Shown: positions 14,657 to 23,457 of the stretch, piece by piece | Position numbering within the stretch: position 1 is the first letter of the stretch | Layout: each line of letters opens with the position of its first letter | Source of the DNA: Novacetimonas hansenii JCM 7643 | Lineage (GTDB): Bacteria > Pseudomonadota > Alphaproteobacteria > Acetobacterales > Acetobacteraceae | Length of the DNA: 53,195 bases | Direction: 5' to 3' | NCBI RefSeq assembly: GCF_000964405.1 | Contig: NZ_BANE01000078.1 | Coordinates: forward strand, 1 to 53,195 | Position numbers and translations under genes: made by a program | Notes under the pieces: model-generated | What the model saw: only the letters and a program-made list of their open reading frames with translations | Told to the model about the DNA's origin: nothing | Databases searched by the model: none

Positions 14657-16414
14657 ATGGCAACACGCGATGACGGCCTGACTGTCCGGCCCGGACGCAT
14701 CCAGCATGGCAATCAGGGCGCACGCCCGAAATCCTTCGTTGGCGAGGTCATGCGTGCCGCGAAGAGGGCCGGTCATACCGGCACCCGGTTCGGCGCGAAG
14801 GGCAGGGGAGGCGGTGGCGGCTCCCGTTTCGGGCGCGGCCGACGGGCGGCCCTGTCCATGCGGCTGCGCAGCAATGCCCGTCGGGTCGTGGTCAAGGCGC
14901 GCGTCGTCCGTCAGCAGGGCACGCGCTTCCGCTCCGCGCCGCTCGCCCGCCACATCGCCTATCTCAGACGCGAGGGCGTGACCCGCGACGGTGCCAAAGC
15001 CCATCTGTTCGATGCCGGCTCCGACGAAGCGGACAGCAAGGCCTTCGCGGAACGCTGCGCCGACGACCGCCACCATTTCCGCTTCATCGTCTCGCCCGAG
15101 GATGCGGCGCGGATGGAGGATCTGCGGGGCTTCGCACGCGAACTGATGCAGGACATGGAGCGCGACCTCGGCACCAAACTGGACTGGGTCGGGGTGGATC
15201 ACTGGAATACGGATAATCCGCATGTCCACATCCTGGTGCGCGGGGTGGCCGATGACGGCAAGGATCTGGTGATCAGCCGCGCCTATATCAGCCAGGGCCT
15301 GCGCGACCGCGCCGCCGAACGGGTAACGCTGGAACTTGGCCCGCGCAGCGAGCAGGAAATCCGCACCGCCCTGGAGACCGAGATCGGCGCCGACCGCTGG
15401 ACCAGCCTCGATCGCGCGTTGCAGGACATCAACGACGAGCGCGGCGGCATCGTCGATCTCCGGCCGGGCGCAGGAGGCGAAGACCCGCAACTGCGGCGTC
15501 TGCTGATGGGCCGGGCGACCAAGCTGGAAGGGCTTGGTCTTGCCGAACCGGTCGGGGTGGCCCGCTGGACCCTCAAGCCGGGGTTGGAGGCGACCCTGCG
15601 CGATCTCTCCATCCGGGGCGACATCATCAAAACCATGCACCGCGCCATGTCTGGCGGCGGGGTGGTGGATCCCGATGTCGCGGGCTTTGCGATCCATGGC
15701 GAGAAACTCGCCGATCCGGTCATCGGGCGGCTGGTGGAGCGCGGGCTGGATGACGAGTTGAGGGGCTCGGGCTACGTGGTGATCGCGGGGACCGACGGGC
15801 GCACGCATCATGTCCGCTTCCCCGATCTGGACCTAACCGGCGATGCCAGGACCGGTGCGATCGTCGAGACCCGGAGTTGGGAGGATGCCAAGGGCACGCA
15901 GCGCCTGTCGCTGGCGACCCGCTCGGACTTCACGCTGGCCGAGCAGGTGACGGCGCCCGGCGCGACCTGGCTTGACCGCCAGTTACTGGCCAAAGACCCG
16001 GCACCGGCCAATGCGGGTTTCGGCTCGGAGGTCCGTGAGGCAATGGCGCGGCGGATCGATCATCTGGCGTCCGAGGGGCTGGCCCGACGACAGGGCGAGC
16101 GCGTGGTGTTCGCGCCCGACCTGATCGGCACCCTGCGTCAGCGCGATCTGGATCAGGCCGTCGCCAGATTGGCGGCGCAGAGCGGGCTGGAGCACCGGCC
16201 CGCGAAGGAAGGCGAGATCGTCTCGGGGGTCTATCGCCAGCGGGTGGCCCTGTCCTCGGGTCGGTTCGCGATGGTCGATGACGGGCTGGGCTTCCAGCTC
16301 GTGCCGTGGCGCCCGGCGCTGGAGCAGAAGCTCGGACGGCAGGTTTCCGGTACCCTGTCGCCGGGCGGATCGGTGGACTGGAATTTCGGGCGGAAGCGCG
16401 GGCTCGGGATTTGA
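14657..16414 (+). CDS. Relaxase of the VirD2/TraI-like DUF3363 family
   Basis: This 585-residue protein has a basic, Gly/Arg-rich N-terminal stretch (KGRGGGGGSRFGRGRRAAL). A relaxase domain covers residues 80-240, with HHFRFIVSPEDA and the metal-binding histidines His189 and His191 in NPHVHILVRG. A DUF3363 C-terminal region completes it. It should nick the plasmid at oriT, remain bound to the 5' end and be led to VirD4. The frame continues upstream to 14546, but ATG 14657 (GAGCGGGCT before it) gives the family start MATRDDGLTVRPGRI. A large open frame on the opposite strand is an artefact of GC-rich codon use. It is convergent with the RES gene. Confidence 0.93.
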   Translation: MATRDDGLTVRPGRIQHGNQGARPKSFVGEVMRAAKRAGHTGTRFGAKGRGGGGGSRFGRGRRAALSMRLRSNARRVVVKARVVRQQGTRFRSAPLARHIAYLRREGVTRDGAKAHLFDAGSDEADSKAFAERCADDRHHFRFIVSPEDAARMEDLRGFARELMQDMERDLGTKLDWVGVDHWNTDNPHVHILVRGVADDGKDLVISRAYISQGLRDRAAERVTLELGPRSEQEIRTALETEIGADRWTSLDRALQDINDERGGIVDLRPGAGGEDPQLRRLLMGRATKLEGLGLAEPVGVARWTLKPGLEATLRDLSIRGDIIKTMHRAMSGGGVVDPDVAGFAIHGEKLADPVIGRLVERGLDDELRGSGYVVIAGTDGRTHHVRFPDLDLTGDARTGAIVETRSWEDAKGTQRLSLATRSDFTLAEQVTAPGATWLDRQLLAKDPAPANAGFGSEVREAMARRIDHLASEGLARRQGERVVFAPDLIGTLRQRDLDQAVARLAAQSGLEHRPAKEGEIVSGVYRQRVALSSGRFAMVDDGLGFQLVPWRPALEQKLGRQVSGTLSPGGSVDWNFGRKRGLGI

Positions 16415-16425
16415 AACCTTGCCGG

Positions 16426-17016
16426 TCAGCTCGTCAGTCCCACGCCATAGATCTCCATCAGTTCATAGAACCAGTCCGCATCGAGATTGTCGCTCTGGGA
16501 GGCGATCGCAATCGCGCTCTCCGTCCGGTTGAAAAGAGCGAAACAGATCTGATCGTTGTCATGACGGGCGCGGTAGCTGATGCCGTCCGCATCGGACCAT
16601 GCGTCGTGAACGGCTTTCGACCACGCGTGCGGCAGATCGTACGGCAGGCCGGATGATGTGACCTCCGCCGTGGCGCCGAGTACAGCCAGTCCGGGACCGT
16701 GCAGCTCCACCAGCCGCAGTTCTCGATTGGCGCTCAGGATGGCGCAGGCCTTGGCGGCGATGAGATCCATCGGCAGCAGCGTGCGTCCTGGCGCGCGCAG
16801 GAACGTCTCCGCGAACGCGCCGGCCTGCTGTTCCGCCGTGTAGAGAACGCCATGAGAGCCGTTCGGCGCGTTGAGACGCCCGGAGCGCGAACGGTCGAAA
16901 TAGACGGGGTCATGAGCGCGGGAGTGAAAACGATGCAGGGGATGGCCCGCGGGCAGAATGCGCCAGCGGGGTTGCCGGGAAGCGAGGTCTCCCGGCGGCC
17001 AGGGCTGGTCCGGCAC
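16426..17016 (-). CDS. RES domain toxin (NAD+ phosphorylase type)
   Basis: This 196-residue protein carries a RES domain, with the landmarks PVYFDRSRSGRLNAP near residue 40, GVLYTAEQQAGAFAETFLR, then DLPHAWSKAVHDA and RARHDNDQICFALF. RES proteins degrade NAD+ and act as toxins when not bound to their antitoxin. The gene starts with GTG (17016), four bases after the antitoxin stop, so both are in one operon with the antitoxin first. It is convergent with the relaxase. The family name comes from conserved Arg, Glu and Ser residues, of which Arg and Glu candidates are visible in the first block. A plasmid addiction role is likely. Confidence 0.88.
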   Translation of the reverse strand: MPDQPWPPGDLASRQPRWRILPAGHPLHRFHSRAHDPVYFDRSRSGRLNAPNGSHGVLYTAEQQAGAFAETFLRAPGRTLLPMDLIAAKACAILSANRELRLVELHGPGLAVLGATAEVTSSGLPYDLPHAWSKAVHDAWSDADGISYRARHDNDQICFALFNRTESAIAIASQSDNLDADWFYELMEIYGVGLTS

Positions 17017-17020
17017 GCGG

Positions 17021-17647
17021 TCAGCCGCCCTGGACGCCGATGGACTGCGCGGCTTTCACCACCGCCTCTGTCTTGCCGGCGCCCAGCGCTTCGATCGGTG
17101 TCTGCCCGTCGAGTTGTGCGAGCGGCGTGACCAGGAAATTCAGACGGAACCATGCGCTTTCGCTTGGCAGGGCGGCGAGCACCGGCTTCAAACCCGACAT
17201 GACCCCATCGCCGGTGAACTGCGCGACCGGATAGCGCCGCTCGCCGCTCGGTCCCGGAACCGCCAGGATCGCCTGTTCACGGACCTTCTTCTCGATGGCC
17301 TGGCGCGTGACTCTGAGCAGTTCCCTGACCTGATCGAGCGTGTAGGCACCGCCCGCGCGCCGAAGATCGTCGTCCCTGATCTGTTTCCCGCGTAACAGGG
17401 CAAGTCCCCGCGGGCCGACCGCATAGGCATCTGTAGCGGTCTCGCGGGAGGGGGAGCGACCGGCTTGCGGACGAACCTCGTATTCCAGCACCTGTGGCTT
17501 CGCGCTGACACGTCCGGGGGCTGTCTTGCGTGCCGCCAGTTCCAGCCCGGCAGGCACCATCACGATGCTGCCCACGCCGAGAAGTCGGGTTCTCGTATGG
17601 CTTCCCGCAACGCGGGCGCGCGTTTCCGAAACGGGTGTCGTGGGCAT
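17021..17647 (-). CDS. Antitoxin of the RES pair (ParS/MbcA type)
   Basis: This 208-residue protein has a C-terminal DUF2384 (ParS/Xre-MbcA) motif: FLVTPLAQLDGQTPIEAL followed by GAGKTEAVVKAAQSIG. The central part (GGAYTLDQVRELLRVTRQAI) looks like a helix-turn-helix. Its position right before the RES toxin is diagnostic. ATG 17647 is chosen because it follows AGGAGGCGACAGG, the best ribosome site in the block; the frame extends upstream to 17716. It should neutralise the toxin by covering its active site and repress the operon by DNA binding. Confidence 0.85.
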   Translation of the reverse strand: MPTTPVSETRARVAGSHTRTRLLGVGSIVMVPAGLELAARKTAPGRVSAKPQVLEYEVRPQAGRSPSRETATDAYAVGPRGLALLRGKQIRDDDLRRAGGAYTLDQVRELLRVTRQAIEKKVREQAILAVPGPSGERRYPVAQFTGDGVMSGLKPVLAALPSESAWFRLNFLVTPLAQLDGQTPIEALGAGKTEAVVKAAQSIGVQGG

Positions 17648-17751
17648 CCTGTCGCCTCCTGGCAGAGTCTTCTTCGTGATGGCAATATAGGAAACCATGA
17701 CAACCAAAGCAACCAATAGAACGCTGCCACGCTCCTGGCTTCGGGCTGGCG

Positions 17752-18171
17752 TCAGATCGGCGCCGTGCCCGCCGGTTCAGTATTCGGAGCCCCTGCGTCG
17801 TCCGCCTTCAGCGAGTCTTCCGGTAGCTGCTCTGGCAGCAAGGCGCGACGCTGCCCGAGCCAGAGTCCGTCGCTGATGTGATCCCGGCGCGGAGAACGCG
17901 TATTCGGGTGGATCAGGATGCTCAGGCCCCGGTGATTGAGTATCAGCCAGGGAACGAGCGTCGCGAACAGCCCGGTCTCGAAGGCGATCTGATACATCGG
18001 CAACGTGTGTGGGCCGACCGGAACCTCGTGCCAGCGACCCAGCCGGACCACGAAGCGCTCGGCGACCTCGGCGCGAAGCCTTTCCGCCGCCGCGCGTTCC
18101 ATTGCGCCGTCGAAATAGACATGGGCATGATAGCTGGCGATGGAGTCGATCAGGCGGATGGTGTCGGTCAT
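17752..18171 (-). CDS. DOPA 4,5-dioxygenase family protein
   Basis: This 139-residue protein has the family's histidine-rich pattern: YHAHVYFD (His15, His17), GRWHEVPVGPHTLPMYQIAF (His48, His55), LNHRGLSILIHPNT (His80, His88). It is the size of single-domain aromatic ring-cleavage dioxygenases of this type, which use iron. The substrate in bacteria is generally unknown. It lies between the toxin-antitoxin pair and virD4 in the transfer region, which is an unusual place for a metabolic gene. The start at ATG 18171 follows GGGATTGAACG. The next gene on the plus strand starts 120 bases away, so they share a divergent promoter region. Confidence 0.88.
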   Translation of the reverse strand: MTDTIRLIDSIASYHAHVYFDGAMERAAAERLRAEVAERFVVRLGRWHEVPVGPHTLPMYQIAFETGLFATLVPWLILNHRGLSILIHPNTRSPRRDHISDGLWLGQRRALLPEQLPEDSLKADDAGAPNTEPAGTAPI

Positions 18172-18290
18172 CGTTCAATCCCTGCGGACTGGCCGTCCGT
18201 CCGTTTATTATCCGCTGCTGTCCTGCGGCCCCAGGCGTTGTCATTAGACCTTGAATATCGGAGAATCGAGCTGTCTGGTCGGTTCCTGTC

Positions 18291-20270
18291 ATGAACCAGA
18301 CCAGGATCCTCTGGGGCTCGGTGTTTGCTGTCGGCACCGTGATCCTCGCCTTCACGTGGGCGGCGACGCAATGGACCGCCTGGCGGCTCGGCTTCCAGAC
18401 GCAGCTTGGCGCTCCGTGGTTCATGCTGCTCAGTTGGCCAGTCTATTATCCGCCGGAATTCTTCTGGTGGTGGTTCGCCTACGACGCCTATGCTCCGGAC
18501 ATCTTTACCATCGGCGGGTATATCGCGGCGGCGGGCGGCGTGGCCGCCGTCATCGTCGCGATCACGATGTCCGTCTGGCGCGCCCGCGAGAAGAAGCGCG
18601 CCACCACTTATGGCTCAGCGCATTGGGCCGACCCGCGCGAGATCCGTCGCGCCGGATTACTCGCCCCCGATGGCGTGGTGCTGGGCCGCTCGGCCGATGC
18701 CTATCTTCGCCATGATGGGCCGGAACATGTCCTGTGCTTCGCGCCCACCCGCTCGGGCAAGGGGGTGGGACTGGTGGTGCCGACGCTGCTGACCTGGCCA
18801 GGTGCGGCGATCGTCCATGACATCAAGGGCGAGAACTGGACACTGACCGCCGGCTGGCGCGCCCGCTTTGGTCGGGTGCTGCTGTTCGATCCGACCAACC
18901 TCGCCAGCGCCGCCTACAATCCACTGCTGGAGGTCCGGCGCGGTGAACGGGAAGTCCGCGACGTGCAGAACATCGCCGATGTGCTGGTCGATCCCGAGGG
19001 CGCCCTTGAGAAGCGCAACCATTGGGAAAAGACCAGCCACGCCTTGCTGGTCGGCACCATCCTGCATGTCCTCTACGCCGAGGAAGACAAGACCCTGGCC
19101 GGGGTCGCCAATTTCCTCTCCGACCCCAAGCGGGCGATCGAGACCACGCTGCGCGCCATGATGACCACGCCACATCTTGGCGCGAAGGGTGTGCATCCGG
19201 TGGTCGCCAGTTCCGCGCGGGAACTGCTGAACAAGAGCGACAATGAACGCTCGGGCGTGCTGTCCACCGCCATGTCGTTTCTCGGTCTATATCGTGATCC
19301 GGTGGTGTCGCATGTGACCCGGCGCTGCGACTGGCGGATCCGGGACCTTGTCGCCGGCAGCCATCCGGCGACGCTGTATCTGGTGGTACCCCCATCGGAT
19401 ATCAGCCGCACCAAGCCGCTGGTCCGGCTGGTGCTCAATCAGATCGGCCGTCGTCTGACCGAGGAACTGGAGGCGAAGCGCCGCCATCGCCTGCTGCTGA
19501 TGCTCGATGAGTTCCCGGCGCTGGGGCGGCTGGACTTCTTCGAGAGCGCGCTGGCCTTTATGGCGGGCTATGGGATCAAGAGCTTCCTGATCGGACAGAG
19601 CCTGAACCAGATCGAAAAAGCCTATGGGCAGAACAACTCGATCCTCGACAACTGCCATGTCCGGGTCAGTTTCGCGACCAACGATGAACGGACCGCCAAA
19701 CGGGTCTCCGACGCGCTCGGCACCGCGACCGAGATTCGTGACGCGAAGAACTATGCCGGCCACCGGCTTTCGCCGTGGCTCGGGCATCTGATGGTGACGC
19801 GCCACGAAACCGCGCGGCCGCTGCTGACGTCCGGCGAGATCATGCAGCTTCCCCCTGACGAAGAACTGGTAATGGTCTCGGGCTGCCCGCCGATCCGGGC
19901 GCGCAAGGCGCGGTATTTCGAAGACGCCGAACTGGCCGCGCGCGTCCTCCCGCCACCCCGGTTCGAGCCGCCTCTGGCTCCGGATGGAACGCCACCCATC
20001 GGACCGCCGCCGGGGGACTGGGCCGACGTGGTGCAGCCGCCTCCTGCCAGCAATGGGGATGATGATCCCGCCAATGCTGGCATCCGCCGTGAGCCGGAAC
20101 TGCCGGAACAGGAAGAGGTAGTACAGGCACCAAGGAAGCCGGTGCGTGAGTTCGACCCGCCTGAGGATGAATCCGAGGACGATGCTACACGGGCACAGAC
20201 CCTGCGGCGCGGGGAGCGGGCTCTCGCGCGGCAGGTGTCGCTCGATCCTGGTGATCGGATGGGGCTGTGA
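18291..20270 (+). CDS. virD4: VirD4/TraG-type coupling protein
   Basis: This 659-residue inner-membrane ATPase couples the relaxosome to the secretion channel. Two membrane segments lie in residues 5-30 and about 75-100, separated by a short periplasmic loop with many aromatics. The Walker A motif is PTRSGKG at 152-158 and Walker B is LLLMLDEFP with Asp406/Glu407. Further TraG motifs are AYNPLLEV, ILDNCHVRVSFATNDERTA and MVSGCPPIRARKARYF. The last 120 residues are Pro/Glu/Asp-rich and probably flexible. The stop overlaps the next gene (GTGA). No trbB-trbI genes follow. Confidence 0.95.
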   Translation: MNQTRILWGSVFAVGTVILAFTWAATQWTAWRLGFQTQLGAPWFMLLSWPVYYPPEFFWWWFAYDAYAPDIFTIGGYIAAAGGVAAVIVAITMSVWRAREKKRATTYGSAHWADPREIRRAGLLAPDGVVLGRSADAYLRHDGPEHVLCFAPTRSGKGVGLVVPTLLTWPGAAIVHDIKGENWTLTAGWRARFGRVLLFDPTNLASAAYNPLLEVRRGEREVRDVQNIADVLVDPEGALEKRNHWEKTSHALLVGTILHVLYAEEDKTLAGVANFLSDPKRAIETTLRAMMTTPHLGAKGVHPVVASSARELLNKSDNERSGVLSTAMSFLGLYRDPVVSHVTRRCDWRIRDLVAGSHPATLYLVVPPSDISRTKPLVRLVLNQIGRRLTEELEAKRRHRLLLMLDEFPALGRLDFFESALAFMAGYGIKSFLIGQSLNQIEKAYGQNNSILDNCHVRVSFATNDERTAKRVSDALGTATEIRDAKNYAGHRLSPWLGHLMVTRHETARPLLTSGEIMQLPPDEELVMVSGCPPIRARKARYFEDAELAARVLPPPRFEPPLAPDGTPPIGPPPGDWADVVQPPPASNGDDDPANAGIRREPELPEQEEVVQAPRKPVREFDPPEDESEDDATRAQTLRRGERALARQVSLDPGDRMGL

Positions 20271-20701
20271 CCGCCATGCGGATCAGACACACGATCCGGC
20301 TACCCGCTGACCTTAGTGTCAGGCTCGCCGATTACGCCGCCCGTAAGAAGGTGCCGCAGGCGCTGATTGTGGAGACGGCGCTGGCATCGTTTCTGTCGCC
20401 GGATGGGCCGGAGCGGCTGGAGGCGGCGCTCGCTCGGCGGCTGGACCGGATGACGCGGCAGCTGGAGCGGATGGAACGACGGGTGACGATCTCCAATGAA
20501 TCGCTCGCCGTGTTCGTGCGGTTCTGGCTCACCAGCACTCCCCCACTGCCCGATGCGGCTTTGGCTGCGGCGCAGAGCAAGGGGCGGGAGCGGTATGACG
20601 GCTTTGTCGAGGCTGTCGGACGCAGGTTGGCGCGTGGGACGACGCTGGATGATGAGGTCAGGCTGGACGTGGGATCTGAGGCGGAACGGCACGATACCTG
20701 A
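20267..20701 (+). CDS. Ribbon-helix-helix protein of the transfer operon
   Basis: The protein has 144 residues. The N-terminal 45 residues form a CopG-like RHH fold (RIRHTIRLPADLSVRLADYA then KKVPQALIVETALASFL). A basic helical stretch and a region found in transfer-operon RHH proteins follow (FVRFWLTSTPPLPDAALAAA). It overlaps the virD4 stop by four bases and could start either with GTG 20267 or ATG 20276. In related plasmids this gene stands between virD4 and trbB; here the transfer operon ends with it. A regulatory or relaxosome accessory role is plausible. Confidence 0.85.
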   Translation: MTAMRIRHTIRLPADLSVRLADYAARKKVPQALIVETALASFLSPDGPERLEAALARRLDRMTRQLERMERRVTISNESLAVFVRFWLTSTPPLPDAALAAAQSKGRERYDGFVEAVGRRLARGTTLDDEVRLDVGSEAERHDT

Positions 20702-20899
20702 GTCGGTTAAGGGGGGGAAGCCGAATGTCTGCTTCAGAACTGGCCTGATCATAAACTGCCACCATGGGAGCACGTATAGTCCTTGAATTTTCCATGAGGA
20801 TTTTTCAGATTCTGACACGTGAGGATGAGGCCGTATAACTATTTCGGGTAATCTTCCGTCAAATGCAGAATCGACTGGCTGCGAAAAAAGTCAGGAGAA

Positions 20900-21298
20900 C
20901 TAATTATCAAACGGAGAAAGTGCTTCAATAATTCGGCATTCTGAAATATTACCTCCCCCGCATGATTCTATCATCGTAGAAAGTTCATGGCGCAATGCGA
21001 TGAGATCCGCAATTTTGCGCTCAATTTCTGCCATATGGTCACGAGCAATTCTATCAACTGTCTTACAATCCTGGGTTCCCTGATCCGTTAGGGATAATAG
21101 AGCTCTTACCTGGTCTAATGAAAAACCCAGATCCCGAGATCGACGAATAAAAGACAGTCTCGCGAGTGCCTCATCATCATAAGTGCGATAATTGCCATCG
21201 GTCCGCTGTGGCGGAGCCAGAAGACCGATCCGTTCGTAATAGCGGATCGTCTCGACTTTGGTATTCGTCGCCTTCCCCAAGGCACCAATCGATCGCAT
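20900..21298 (-). CDS. MerR family metal-responsive regulator
   Basis: This 132-residue protein has an N-terminal MerR HTH (GALGKATNTKVETIRYYERI, GLLAPPQRTDGNYRTYDDEA) and a dimerisation helix. Likely metal ligands are Cys78, Cys113 and Cys121, with His88 also possible. The spacing resembles the CadR/PbrR/ZntR subgroup, which senses Cd, Pb or Zn. The upstream extension of the frame to 21559 runs through the CDF gene region and is rejected; ATG 21298 gives the family start MRSIGALGKATN. It is divergent from the CDF-RND operon and should act on the dyad at 21313-21331. Confidence 0.92.
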   Translation of the reverse strand: MRSIGALGKATNTKVETIRYYERIGLLAPPQRTDGNYRTYDDEALARLSFIRRSRDLGFSLDQVRALLSLTDQGTQDCKTVDRIARDHMAEIERKIADLIALRHELSTMIESCGGGNISECRIIEALSPFDN

Positions 21299-21308
21299 TC
21301 CCTGCCTC

Positions 21309-21340
21309 TTGACCCTGTAGTTGCTACAGGGAGCATACAT
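21309..21340 (+). promoter_or_regulatory. MerR-type operator/promoter of the metal efflux operon
   Basis: A -35 TTGACC (21309-21314) and a -10 near ATACAT (21335-21340) are 20 bases apart, the overlong spacing typical of MerR-controlled promoters. A perfect dyad CCCTGTAG-TTG-CTACAGGG (21313-21331) fills the spacer. The CDF start is 32 bases downstream. Confidence 0.85.
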
Positions 21341-21371
21341 TAAAACAGATGATTCGTCAGGGAGGCACTGG

Positions 21372-22022
21372 ATGGCAGGAGGATGCTGTGGTGGATGCAC
21401 AGATACGCCGCTACCAATCAATAAATCATGGCGGAGAGCGCTCCTGATCGCGCTTTTTCTCAATGCCAGCATGTTTGCCGTTGAAGCTGGGGCTGGCGTG
21501 TCGGTTGGATCTGCATCCGTACAGGCGGACGCGATTGATTTCCTTGGCGACAGCGCCAACTACGCAATAAGCCTCAGTGTTGCCGGAATGGCATTGCGAT
21601 GGCGAGCTGGCGCGGCCTTTCTGAAAGGCCTGACCCTGTTCATGGCTGGGCTATGGGTAATGGCCAATGCTGGGTGGATAGTAATGAACAGCAACCATCC
21701 GCCTCACCCAGACGCAATGGGCGGCATTGGTCTGCTTGCCCTCGCGGTCAATCTGGCCTGTGCCCTCATATTATGGACACACCGGAAAGGTGATGCCAAC
21801 CGCCGTTCTGTATGGATCTGCTCTCGTAATGATGCGATCGGAAATGTTGCCGTTGTGCTGGCAGCTCTGGGCGTGTTTGGCACTCGTTCTGCGTGGCCGG
21901 ATATTGCGGTAGCTGCCATCCTTGCGATGCTTGGTATTAGTGGAGGTGTGCAGATTATGCGACAATCGAGAGTAGAACTAACAGATAACAAATCAGATAT
22001 ATCACGACATATCAATGTATAA
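21372..22022 (+). CDS. CDF-like cation efflux protein, short form
   Basis: The protein has 216 residues. It starts with a cysteine motif (MAGGCCGGCTD) that could bind metal, then has six membrane segments. Metal-site residues in the second membrane helix (VQADAIDFLGDSANYAISL) match cation diffusion facilitators, and a partner site appears as CSRNDAIGNVAVV in helix five. The C-terminal cytoplasmic domain common in CDF proteins is absent. ATG 21372 has a good site (AGGGAGGCACTGG). It is the first gene after the MerR promoter and overlaps the OMF gene by eight bases. It likely exports a divalent metal from the cytoplasm, feeding the RND pump. Confidence 0.88.
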   Translation: MAGGCCGGCTDTPLPINKSWRRALLIALFLNASMFAVEAGAGVSVGSASVQADAIDFLGDSANYAISLSVAGMALRWRAGAAFLKGLTLFMAGLWVMANAGWIVMNSNHPPHPDAMGGIGLLALAVNLACALILWTHRKGDANRRSVWICSRNDAIGNVAVVLAALGVFGTRSAWPDIAVAAILAMLGISGGVQIMRQSRVELTDNKSDISRHINV

Positions 22023-23457
22023 ATCATATAATACTCTAGAATATATTAAGCAGGTAAGGAGACGCACACGCTATAATGCGGCATTCATTCTCCTGATTTT
22101 TCCCCTGCTCTGTGGCTGTACAAATAGTGATCACTCAAATATTTCGCCGGAATCAGATGTCCAGAAATTTTCCAGCCGTCAATTTACGGATGCCGGATTG
22201 CAAGAATTCATTACAAAAGTTCTCGGACCAAACGTATCGAGTCAGGAAAACGCATGGGGCATCACTCGCCTGACGCTTGCTACCTTGTATTTTCATCCCG
22301 ATATCCTTGTAGCTAAAGCTGAACTGGAAACGGCTCGCGCTGGAATCAAGACAGCCGGTCAACTGCCCAATCCCAGTTTCACGGTGCTGGGTGGCCCATC
22401 GGCTCATTACGTCGGCTACGGCGCGTCAATACTGATCGAATTTTTCGGCAGGCGTTATCACCGTATCAAAGAAGCCAGATATCGGGCTGCCGTCGCGCAA
22501 TGGGAAGTCATCAATACTGCATGGAAACTACGCAGCGACACGCGGTCTGCTCTTCTCGGCGTCTGGGCTGTATCCGGGCGCCTCAAGCTTGTGGAAGAGA
22601 CTGCGGCAGCTAAACGCGAACTCTTTACCCTGGAACAGGCACGTTTTGATCAGGGGCGAGCATCCGCTCTCGAAATATCGCAGGTACGGACGGAAATGAT
22701 CCATGCCGAGTTGTCTGTCAGTGATCTGCGGCGCGAGTATGCCGTCCGTAAGGCAGCTCTGGCAGGAGCAATCGGGGTTCCTGCCGAAGCACTTGATTCC
22801 ATTGCTCTTGATACAAAAGCATTTGATGTCTGTCCCGACCTCATGGAATACCGCGATTCACAGGACATGAGATACCAAGCCGTAATGCAACGCGCGGATC
22901 TGCGGGAACTTCTTGCGTCTTATGACGCCGCCCGACAGGCTCTACGGGTCGAAGTTTCCCGACGCTATCCCGATGTCACCATCAGTCCCTCCTATAACTG
23001 GGATTTTTCAAATCGCTTTGAGGTAAATCCCTCTCTGCAAATTCCGATTTTCAATCAGAACGAAGGCCCCATAGCTGAAGCTGTTGGGCAGGAGCATGAG
23101 GCGGCGGCTCGTCTCCGGCGTGCAGAGAACACGGTGTTTAAGTCCATCTCGCAGGCTACGGCCAATTACCGCGGCACGACATCAATTCTGCTACAGGCGG
23201 ATGAACTTGCCAAAACCGTACGGGTAAGGCTGAACCAGATGCAGCACCGCCTTCAGTCAGGCGCAATCGACCGACCAACGATGGTTATGACTCATATAGA
23301 GCAGATTCAAGCAGAGACCGCTCTTCTTGAAGCAGAAATTCAGCAACGGCAAGCCATAGGTCAGATCGAAGATGGCATGCAGCAGCCCATTTTTGATCAC
23401 ACCAGTGCCGCGCAGGTTTCCGGCCTGCTTGAAAATAACCAAAGGAACTCACCATGA
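22015..23457 (+). CDS. Outer membrane efflux protein (TolC/CusC type lipoprotein)
   Basis: This 480-residue protein begins with a signal sequence ending in a lipobox (LLCGC, acylated Cys at 35), so it is anchored in the outer membrane like CusC or CzcC. Two repeats of the OEP fold are visible: HPDILVAKAELETARAGIKT with PNPSFTVLGG in the first half, and MQRADLRELLASYDAARQAL with RRYPDVTISPSY in the second. Long coiled helices follow. It forms the exit duct for the pump encoded downstream. ATG 22015 overlaps the CDF stop, and its own stop overlaps the MFP start. Confidence 0.92.
   Translation: MYKSYNTLEYIKQVRRRTRYNAAFILLIFPLLCGCTNSDHSNISPESDVQKFSSRQFTDAGLQEFITKVLGPNVSSQENAWGITRLTLATLYFHPDILVAKAELETARAGIKTAGQLPNPSFTVLGGPSAHYVGYGASILIEFFGRRYHRIKEARYRAAVAQWEVINTAWKLRSDTRSALLGVWAVSGRLKLVEETAAAKRELFTLEQARFDQGRASALEISQVRTEMIHAELSVSDLRREYAVRKAALAGAIGVPAEALDSIALDTKAFDVCPDLMEYRDSQDMRYQAVMQRADLRELLASYDAARQALRVEVSRRYPDVTISPSYNWDFSNRFEVNPSLQIPIFNQNEGPIAEAVGQEHEAAARLRRAENTVFKSISQATANYRGTTSILLQADELAKTVRVRLNQMQHRLQSGAIDRPTMVMTHIEQIQAETALLEAEIQQRQAIGQIEDGMQQPIFDHTSAAQVSGLLENNQRNSP

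Noticed and set aside
14609-15811. 400-codon open frame on the minus strand opposite the relaxase
   Set aside because: It mirrors the GC-rich codon pattern of the relaxase gene, lacks a ribosome site and shows no recognisable family.
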